A stretch of 64,000 nt of DNA from Oncomelania hupensis (Eukaryota; Mollusca; Gastropoda; Littorinimorpha; Pomatiopsidae): assembly GCA_036898135.1 (NCBI GenBank), contig CM072512.1:10414428-10478427 (forward strand). Reading direction: 5' to 3'. Shown piece after piece: positions 56,108-64,000 of this stretch. The translations under genes and the position numbers were made by a program. The stretch's first letter is position 1. The number at the start of each line of letters is the position of its first letter. The notes beneath the pieces are model-generated. The model was not told where the DNA came from and did no database searches. It saw only the letters and a list, made by a program, of their open reading frames with translations.

Positions 56108-56384
56108 CTCCAACGCCAACGTTATTGTCCACAGTGTGAACCCCAAAACAGCCAAACTCCTCTGCGCACATCTGCCACAGGCCGTAGTTGACGTACGTCT
56201 TGCGCCGTTCGCCGTCCGAGAACGGCGGACTGAACGTTCCATCGCGGATCTCCAGCCAATAGGGCAAGAGAATACCCAGGAGGTTGATGGGCAGACAAAC
56301 CAGAATGAACATCAGGGCTATCTTGTACAGCTGAGTTCTGTAGTGCCAGATGCAGTTGGCGGGAAGCAGTCTCGGGAGAGGCAT
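56108..56384 (-). CDS. Claudin/PMP22-like four-TM protein, exon 1
   Basis: The ATG at 56384 sits in a good Kozak context (GGCACCATGC). 92 codons plus one base. TM1 is about residues 21-42 (IALMFILVCLPINLLGILLP). The extracellular loop has the claudin-family signature: Trp43 in PYWLEI, GLW at 68-70, Cys73 and Cys79 (GLWQMCAEEFGC). The donor GGAG|GTGACT gives phase 1, matching exon 2. In the wider family (claudins, PMP22/EMP, CLC-like) these proteins build septate or tight junctions or regulate channels; which subfamily applies cannot be told here. No promoter was recognised upstream. Confidence 0.85.
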
Positions 56385-56399
56385 GGTGCCTTTTGCGTT

Positions 56400-56960
56400 G
56401 TCCAATGTTGTCGCCGATGGGGTAAGAGTTTGTCAGAAGATTTTGCCTTGTTCTAAAGTTTTTTGCTATCTTAACGCCATCAGCGCTGAGTTGAACAGTT
56501 GCCTGGCAGAGCCCATATCTGAAACATAAAAGCAACATGAACATAATAAAACCAGCTTTCATTTGTTCTTGGATAGAAAAGGATACACCAAATTCAGGTA
56601 GTAATATTCTTTTTGTCTCCCTTCTGTAGTCTTGTCAAAAGTCACTTTCTTCTTAAAAGGTTCGATAAAAAGCAAACGGGCTAGCTGGTCTTTTGCATGG
56701 AAAATCAATGGGCAATGTAGGAATTAGTATTTGCCCAAAGAAAGACTATATATTTTAAAAGCAATTCATTTTCAAAGTGGAACTTTATAGCAATATATTA
56801 ATTTGTATTAATTAATATTAACTAAACATCTTAAAACTGCTATATATTAGAAATAGATCTAGCAAAAATTAATGTCTAGTATGCATGGATGCATGCAAAC
56901 CGCCCTTGATTAGGCCTAGCTAACGATGCAGCAGAAAGGAGCACGCTGTTATAGCGATAG
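56400..56960. other. Upstream flank of the claudin-like gene
   Basis: No TATA box or other gene recognised. The 5' UTR and promoter would be here. Confidence 0.4.
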
Positions 56961-56961
56961 A

Positions 56962-57140
56962 AAGAGAAAGAGATTTGTCTTATATAGCGCACTTACAAGC
57001 TCAGAGAGCTTCTCAAGGCGCTGGCCCGTAATATCCAGCAATCACAAAATAGTTTGCTGAAGTCAGGATTCGAACCCACGTCGCCCAAGACGCACTCACA
57101 CAAGTCGTGCGCTCTGACCACTGAGCTACACGAAATGGGA
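56962..57140 (-). mobile_element. tRNA-derived SINE, type III, copy 1
   Basis: Minus: TGTAGCTCAGTGGTCAGAGC (A box, about 57118-57135), GGGTTCGAATCC (B box, about 57066-57077), then GCCAGCGCCTTGAGAAGC and AAGTGCGCTATATAAGAC, an L2/CR1-like 3' tail. A second copy lies at 61382-61552. Confidence 0.88.
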
Positions 57141-57346
57141 AATCCTGTGCCAGCCGGCCCACTGGTTTGTATTCTCAGTGTATATGCGTGCCGCAACACT
57201 TGCTCCAAAATGATCACCGAAGCGAGAAAGATAATATAAACAAATGAATAAAGAAAAGAATCCTATTCCGTCATTATGATGGACCCTAAGCAATACATCT
57301 AATCCACAAATCTCAAAACGCAAATCAATCCGCGGGAGTGCACACA

Positions 57347-57385
<39 letters not shown>

Positions 57386-57462
57386 CGCGCGCCTTCCAAC
57401 ACACACTTCTCTCCACATAAAAAAAAAAGCTAAAAATCCTCCATATTTACTATTCCTGTCCT

Positions 57463-60262
57463 GTGGGTTCGGGCAATATACAGACTATAGACCCAACGTG
57501 TCGTAAGAGGCGACTAACAAGGGTGATGTCAGCACGGCATCACTGGGCGAAAATCTTCTACACAGAAGTCACAGGCCAGGCGGAGGAACCTCACGTTACT
57601 ATAGGTTCAATGACCGCGTGCTCGGGGTCAAGGCGAGCCACACTGTATTCGTGGATTTCGGCTGTGGCCAACAACCTAGAGAGGATTTGCCCCCGCCAGG
57701 TCTTTCTAGCCCAAGAAAACAGAACCGCTCACTCCATACCGAATCGGTCGTCGCCCGGATCAAAAAGGACAGCGCCTTCCGTTGGCAATCAGGACGGATG
57801 TGATAAGTGTGCTACTGATGGACAACTTAGCAAGATCCGCATGAGAGGTAACATCGTCATAGGAACCTCGAATGTCGGAACCCTAACTGCTGAGGAAAAA
57901 TTAGAAGAACTGGCCCACAAGCTGAACCACTTTCCTTAGAACATTTTAGGTATCAGCGGACTGCGCTGGAAATTCGAAAAACCTGTGTGAAATAACGACC
58001 GACAAAAATCACAAACTTTATTTCAGCGGGAGAGATGGCAGACAGGAACACGGTGTTGGATTCTTAGTCCACAGACATTCTGGCCACTGTCATGCTATGC
58101 CGCCCAGTCTCCAGTAGAGTCATTACCATCCGTCGTAGAGCAGATTCTTTCAACATTACCATCATTCAGGCCTACTCCCCAACATCAAACTATGACAACA
58201 GCGCCGTCTATGATTTCTATGAACATTTGCAGGCTGTCCTTGACAAAGTGCCCTCGCCATTATCTGTAACAAAATCAGGAAGAGTTGGGAGTTGCCTACA
58301 CCATGGACCCAGTTGCTTTTCCTCACTCTTCCCAAAAAGGGTAACTCTTCAGGGGTGTCAAATCTACCGCACCATCAGCCTTATCAGCCATCCCAGCAAA
58401 GTCCTCTTGAAAATAATATTCAACGGGTTGAGACCCATCAGTTCTAGCATGTCCCAGGAACAAAAAAGAAGAAATCTTCCCAATTCTTCGAGAAGAAGTT
58501 GAGGCAGCAGTGCAATCGCTGAAGAAGGGAAGTCAGCGGGAGTGGACAACATATCCGCAGAATTGTTTCAAGTACGAGGAGAAGCGATGAGTGACGCCCT
58601 CGCCATTATTTATCATAAAATCTGGCAGAGAGTGGAGTGGGCTACCCCATGGATCTCGTCGATTTTCATCACTTTCCCAAAAAGGATAACCTTCAGTCAA
58701 AACTACTGCACCATCAGCCTCATCAACCATCCCAGCAAGATCCTCCTGAAAATAATACTCAACAGGTTGAAAACCCAAGCTGAACAAATCATAGCTGAAG
58801 AACAAGCAGGATTCAGAGCAGGGCGAAGTACCACTGAGCAGATTTTCAACCTCAGAATAATCTGCGAGAAATACCTACAGCACCAACAACATCTATATCA
58901 TGTATTTGTAGACTTCAAGAAAAGTTTTTGACCGAATCTGGCAATCAACTCTGTTGGCAACCATGAGAGTGTACAACATCAGCCCTAACATTATTGAAGT
59001 CAACAAATTTTTTTTTTGCTTCAGTTTATTATCCCTTTCTATCGGGAAACTCTGGGCCGCCTCCCCCGGGGTAGGCGTAGTCGCAGCCAGTGGCGCGCCC
59101 AAACCCTACCTACCTAACATTATTTGTGAATTTTTGACATTTTTGCAGGGGGAGCAAACCGGGGTACCCGGAGAAAACCCCCGAGACGTTGCCCAAGTCG
59201 AAAGTAAATAATATTCGGAGAAACATAACGCCCAGATGCAGGATCGAACCCACACCTGTCAGGCGCCATTGGTTTCTGGCCTGTGGACAAGGCACGTTAG
59301 TCCCGCCTTAGCCCACTTGGCCACAACGCTCGCTACCAAGCAGTCCTCCACAACAGCGCCATTGGGAACAGGTTCAGAACAACAACCGGCGTGCGTCAAG
59401 AATGCTTGCTCTCTCCAACACTCTTCAACATCTTTCTGGAGCGCATCATGTCAGATGCCCTTGCAGATCATGAAAGCGCCGTCAGCATAGAGTGTAGAGC
59501 AATCTCCAACCTCCGTTTTGCGGATGATATTGATGGACTGCTGGAGAGGAACAAAAACTTGAACAGCTTGTACAGAGGCTTGACACCACCTCCAGCGCCT
59601 TTGGAATGGAAATAAATGCAAAGACCAAAATAATGACCAACACCGCCAATGGCATCAACAAGGGCGCCAAAGTCCAAGGCCAACCCATCAACATTTGGTA
59701 CAGCTTCAAATATTTAGGAGCAATTGTATCAGACAATGGTCTCGACAGGAAGTCCTCTCCATGATAGTACTAACAACTGCTGCCCTGACAAGGCTGAAAC
59801 CCATTTGGAAAGACTACACTCCAAGCAAGGTTGCTGCGCTCCCTTTGTCATCTCCATCTTGCTAAACATGGACTCTCACCTCAGACCTAATACGGAAAAT
59901 GCACAGAATGGAGATGAGGTGCTACAGAAGACTTCTGGACATTTCCTATACCCACCACATCACCAACGACGAAGTCCGACAGACCATCACACAAGCCATT
60001 AGACAACAAGATAACATGTTCACAGTGGTTAAGGAGTGGAAACACCGATGGTATTGCTACGTCAACAGAGCATCTGGCCTTGCAAAGACCATCCTGCACG
60101 GCACGGTGCAAGGAGGCAGAAGATGAGGGAGACAGAAAAAAAATGTGGGAGGACAACTTTCGAGAATGGACTCGCTTGACCCTGAGTGAAGCCATGAGGG
60201 TTGCTTAGAAAGATGGAGTACGCTGATTAAACGATCATCTGTGGAGCCCCAACGATTTTCTT
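57463..60262 (+). mobile_element. RTE-like LINE copy 5, old and rearranged
   Basis: It starts at the full-length 5' end (GTGGGTTCGGGCAATATACA) and reaches GATCATCTGTGGAGCCCCAA near the 3' end, but has lost the tail. Frames are broken many times (for example a stop after NHFP near 57939). A central part is scrambled: RT segments (CNKI...TLPKK...[10 protein letters not shown]) appear at 58260-58430 out of order and again at 58600-58760. A type I SINE is nested at 59006-59335. Recognisable blocks include [28 protein letters not shown] and [10 protein letters not shown]. Confidence 0.88.
59006..59335 (-). mobile_element. tRNA-derived SINE, type I, copy 2 (nested)
   Basis: Matches 7440-7758: A box region at 59311-59325, B box GGGTTCGATCC at 59241-59251, the CTCCGGGTACCCCGG motif, and a poly-A tail read as T run at 59008-59018. 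It interrupts the decayed RT of RTE copy 5 between EVNK and the GNRFRTTTGVRQ block. Confidence 0.88.
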
Positions 60263-60299
60263 TCGATGTACGGGATTTACTATTCTGCTGACACTCCAC

Positions 60300-61380
60300 A
60301 ACAGTATTATCATTAAAAAAAATATATGAGTGTTATAAAATGTGTAAATAAATACAACCTACTTCACAAGTGGGTGGGTTGTTTTTGGTTTTTTAAAAAA
60401 TATTTTTTAATACTGCTAGCAACATTTTAGGGCTACCTGTCGCTTGTCATGTGCCTTCCAATCAGATGAACAACTAGTTCTCCAATGCTATATTCCAATG
60501 AGGTGAGGGCGGAGTGGAAGGTGGGGATAGTAAGAAAGATTTCATAGAAACAAAGGTGGAGGAAATAAATAGGAGAAAGGAAAGCGCCGATACCACTGTA
60601 CACGTTTATTAGGTTTGTGCAAAGTCAATTCTTTCCTTCACCCTCTCCCCCCCTCCCCTCTCCTCCGACGCCCATCCCCTCTCCCATCTCCCTCCTGTTT
60701 GCCCTTTCTCCTTCATATTGTAACCTTACCTCTCTAGTCCTCTCTCTCTCTCTCTCTCGCTCCTCCCTCCCCCTTCTACCCCGAACACACACTACAACTT
60801 CCACCACACAAACTCTTCTTTTATCTCAAACCTCCCTCTTCCTCCCTCCTATCTCGCTGGTTGTGTCGCTAGTAGGTAATTTATGATGGAGGTTCGAAAC
60901 CCCGATAGACATCACGGCTCTACGCTGTTGTGTTTCGTACGGATGGGACAGACAAAAAAAAAGAAAGAAAGAAAGAAAGAAGCAGAAGTTTTACTTAAGT
61001 CTGGTTGGGGAGCAAAAGACTACCTGCTAAAAGTTCTAATAGCGTTCCCTATTAAGTTATATATGCAATGGCTTAATCCAGGATGTTTAGCACACGCACA
61101 CACACACACACAAACGCACCCTCTCCCCCCCACCCACAAACACACACAAAGGGGTGTGTGGATTCAGAAAACTCTTTAAGTAGACCTTCCCACTCAGGAA
61201 ATTAAGAAACTCCTGATAAAGATCTACATTTAGTTCAACGTTCAAGTTTTAAAATGGCTCTGGGTATGGCCACCAGGTGTGTGTTGTTGTTTTTTAAGCA
61301 CAAAACGGAGAACATAAACGTTTGGTACAGGAACTGAAGGAGTGTGTCTGTTAAATCATACAGATTTAATATTATTTCAG
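60300..61380. other. Non-coding with C/T-rich and (CA)n tracts
   Basis: C/T-rich at 60628-60850, (GAAA)n at 60955-60980, (CA)n at 61090-61150. No gene seen. Confidence 0.55.
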
Positions 61381-61381
61381 G

Positions 61382-61552
61382 GGTAGCTCGGTCGTCAGAG
61401 CGCACGACTTGTGTACGTGCTTCTCGGGCGATGTGGGTTCGAATCCTGACTTCAGCAAACTATTTTGTGATTGCTGGATAGTAGTGGCCAGCGCTTTGAT
61501 AAGTTCTCTGAGCTTGTAAGTGCGCTACATAAGAGTAATCTCTTTCTTTTTT
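61382..61552 (+). mobile_element. tRNA-derived SINE, type III, copy 2
   Basis: GGTAGCTCGGTCGTCAGAGC (A box region), GGGTTCGAATCC (61435-61446), a GCCAGCGCTTTGATAAG and AAGTGCGCTACATAAGAG tail, ending TCTCTTTCTTTTTTT. Confidence 0.88.
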
Positions 61553-61581
61553 TCCCATGTTCAAGTTTTATCATGGATCTT

Positions 61582-62196
61582 AGTTACACTCATTCAATGT
61601 TGGTGTTTTTCTATCAGTATTTGATTCAGCCCCGATGCTTGAAATCCTGATAGGTGTAACTCTGATTCGTTTATCCACGCAGCCTGCTCACTCAGCAACA
61701 AGGCAAAGTCTTCGTATGAAGTTTTCCACTTTTATTCAGCACACATCAACAACTGCATACAATCGCCTTTTCACTCTCTTTTCCACTTTACAATACAATT
61801 CTCAACTCACTATCAACAACACACAGAGCATCCATTTTATAGTTTTTCTCTCGATCGAGATAACGTCAGAATGTTCCCGATGACGCTTTACCACCAATCA
61901 AACTAAAGTTCGTCATCACTGACTTACGTCATACATCTTTCTTCACATTCCAAGAATGTTCTCAAATATTTACATTTATCGGGAATCTTCGATCGACCGT
62001 AAACACGCAAATCTAGAGAATTCTCCAATAATATCGACTAACGAAAATTATCAACGTTATACAAAGCTTCTTCTAACAACCATGCAAACTCAAATCAAAG
62101 GTAAATACACTCTATTATTGAATACTTTGCAAAGCGAAACGATTAGATCTATCGTGCGCGTTTCAGACATACTATCCTTCGCGTTTCAACGTAACA
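61582..62196 (-). mobile_element. Solo LTR of the Gmr1-like family
   Basis: Matches the LTRs at 21081 and 29789 over its length (same orientation), with more changes, especially near 61790-61860. The ends read AGTTACAC...GTAACA. TSD ATCTT at 61577-61581 and 62197-62201. No internal region remains. Confidence 0.88.
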
Positions 62197-62204
62197 ATCT
62201 TAGT

Positions 62205-63290
62205 TCAGGACATTTTAGAGCACAAAAAGAAAGGGAGTATACAATGGTAAAACCAGGAATTTGAAAATAATTTGAATTTATATTTTGAAAACATATTGCG
62301 AAGTAGATATCATAATTATACGTGCATTTTCAGACGAGAAAATTATTTTTTATAGTAATCCTTATTATTCTCTATTAACCAAAGCGGGGTTGTTAATCAG
62401 ACGACATTATTATTACAATATTAGTAAATGATTATGCTTAAATTTAAATACACGTGTACAAAAGTGTATGAGAGTGTGTGCGTGCGTGTGTGCTCGCGCA
62501 AATGTGTGCGTGTGCGTGTGCGTGCATGTTTAATTTCTTAAAACAACTTTTTCTCTTGAATTAAGCTTATTCAATGTCTTAATGTCCAGTGGAAGCACGT
62601 TTATATAGAATTCATTGAGTAATAAAGTGTCTTGACTTGACTTGACAAAAAAGAAGATAATGTAAAGCGATTTGAACACTTTTGCTTTCATTATCACAAG
62701 ACCCGTACCCCACTAGTCTATAATTTGTCGAACGGGTAACCAAATCTGATAAAGTAATCTCTTACTATACTTTTGCGGAGGAGGGAGGGGGGTTGAGGAG
62801 GAAGAAGACGACGAACGGTTTCTCATAACATTGCGCTGACGTCTACTGATTGTCAACCAGACGCCAAAAGCTATCAACGTGATAGCCATACAAAGTAGCT
62901 AAGACTCGGCGAGTAACCTTTCACAGTCTCATCTACGCTGTGTGCGTAATTGTTTGTTTGTTTGGGTAAATTAACGTCCCCGGACACGTTGTGTATAGGG
63001 GACAACATGTGCGTAATGGCTTCACGTTTTCTTTTATAATGGTGACGTTTCTACCCGTATCCTAAAGTAAGGCCCAAGTGTATAAAAACTAACAGAGGCA
63101 ACGCCCGTTCGTTTGTAATAATATATGGGCGTTGAAATATAGTTTTTTGTAAAGCGAATATGAAAAGCACTCCACTAAACCGTGCACTCGCGCATGATAA
63201 GACAGTGGTGTGCGGGTGTATGCATTTTGTAAAGTATTGTTACTACAGTATTAACTATAAGCCACGATCTTTGAGCAACAACAACAAATA
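62205..63290. other. Non-coding stretch
   Basis: (TG)n-rich at 62465-62530. AATAAAGTGTCTTGACTTGACTTG at 62620-62645 looks like a retroelement 3' end with a (TTGAC)n tail. 62948-63003 resembles 7800-7852. No gene seen. Confidence 0.5.
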
Positions 63291-63295
63291 CACGA

Positions 63296-63436
63296 ACACA
63301 CACACACGCACACCCACACACACACACACACACCTACACACACACAGAATCTCTCTTTCTCTCTCCCCCCCATATCTCTCTCTCTCTCTCTCTGCTCAAG
63401 AATATAATTGTAATTGTAAATTGAAATTGTAATACT

Positions 63437-63478
<42 letters not shown>

Positions 63479-63621
63479 AGGGAGGGGGAGAGAGACTGAG
63501 GGACGGGGAGAGAGACTGAGGGACGGGGAGAGAGAGACAGAGGCAGAAAGACAAGAAAGACAAGAGAGACAGAGTAGGGGAAACAGAGAGACGGATAGGC
63601 CAGGAGAAGGAAAAGGGGAAA

Positions 63622-63715
<94 letters not shown>

Positions 63716-63725
63716 GAGAGAGAGG
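63296..63725. repeat. (CA)n, (CT)n and (GA)n/(GACA)n microsatellites
   Basis: CA-rich 63296-63346, CT-rich 63350-63394, GA/GGGA-rich 63439-63620, (GA)n and (GACA)n 63627-63725. Ser/Leu and Val/Cys open frames on the minus strand are low-complexity shadows. Confidence 0.9.
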
Positions 63726-63922
63726 ATAAAAATTACACACCACTTACTAACTAGGAACTTACTAGGAAGAAAAACAACAGGTCGACTACTAAAATAGTTA
63801 AAAATAAATCCCCGTGTAAAGAAAAGCTGATCGACTACTAATAAGGGTGTGTACACAAACTGCTTAGATTGTACGAATATCAGAGGAACAAGGAAAAAAG
63901 GAAAAAAATCCCCCACGAAAGC

Positions 63923-64000
63923 ATTACATTACATTACATTACATTACATTACATGATTATTGCTTTAGGTACAGCAGACTCTTCCGAGCCAAATCAGGAC
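63923..64000 (-). mobile_element. SINE-like ~580 bp repeat, copy 4 (3' end, cut by window)
   Basis: (TACAT)n followed by GATTATTGCTTTAGGTACAG and CGAGCCAAATCAGGAC is the reverse complement of the family's 3' end. The rest lies beyond the window. Confidence 0.87.

Noticed and set aside
56122..56562. Alternative 146-codon minus frame over claudin-like exon 1
   Set aside because: Overlaps exon 1 in another frame; lacks the TM and GLW-C-C pattern and does not match the splice phases.
63251..63916. 221-codon Ser/Leu-rich minus-strand frame
   Set aside because: (GA)n and (CA)n microsatellite translation.

Overview
This is eukaryotic, repeat-dominated DNA. Host genes have GT-AG introns, microsatellites and interstitial TTAGGG-type tracts are common, and there are tRNA-headed SINEs, several clades of non-LTR retrotransposon and an LTR retrotransposon. 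The element mix, together with a PAN/tectonin lectin gene, suggests a mollusc, most likely a gastropod. That placement is inference. No bacterial, CRISPR, rRNA or free-standing tRNA gene is visible.

Host genes. Only two are convincing, and both have splice phases that match exactly. (1) On the + strand, the 3' part of a secreted-lectin-type gene: a PAN/apple-like exon (30982-31235) joined across a 3.4 kb intron to a tectonin beta-propeller exon (34648-35486). The intron is almost filled by a young RTE-like LINE with an 11 bp target-site duplication (TSD). (2) On the - strand, a three-exon claudin/PMP22-family four-TM gene (56384-56108, 55078-54896, 52867-51348; 659 codons) with a very long polyQ/Gly/Ser-rich tail. 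A second copy of the last part of its 3' exon plus about 2 kb of flank lies at 870-3392 as a pseudogene-bearing segmental duplication of 47736-51727.

Mobile elements. An RTE-like LINE family (APE endonuclease plus RT) is present as one full-length copy with an intact ORF (3939-7281, -), two 5'-truncated open copies (26126-28940 and 31532-34518, +), a chimeric copy (39478-42075), an old decayed copy (57463-60262) and two short 3' fragments. A Ty3/gypsy-type LTR element (21081-30424, -) has the order gag-PR-INT-RT-RNaseH and a SCAN-like capsid, the hallmarks of the Gmr1 lineage; a solo LTR of the same family lies at 61582-62196. Other elements are an L2/CR1-like LINE (9331-10935), two more RT fragments (1-866, 43205-44388), a ~580 bp SINE-like family (four copies or part-copies plus a fragment), three tRNA-headed SINE types, a 929 bp TIR element with an 8 bp TSD and CpG-rich palindromic repeats (46020-46948), other inverted-repeat elements and a PIF1-like helicase fragment.

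Layout. 1-3.7 kb RT fragment, duplicated segment and RTE fragment; 3.9-7.3 kb full RTE; 7.4-12 kb SINEs, TIR element, L2 LINE and SINE-like copy; 12-18 kb inverted-repeat/PIF1 block and minisatellites; 18-21 kb LTR-like block; 21-30.4 kb Gmr1-like element with a nested RTE; 31-35.5 kb lectin gene; 36-42 kb microsatellites, telomere-like DNA and chimeric RTE; 43-47 kb LINE remnant and TIR elements; 47.7-56.4 kb duplicated flank and claudin-like gene; 57-64 kb old RTE, SINEs, solo LTR and microsatellites.
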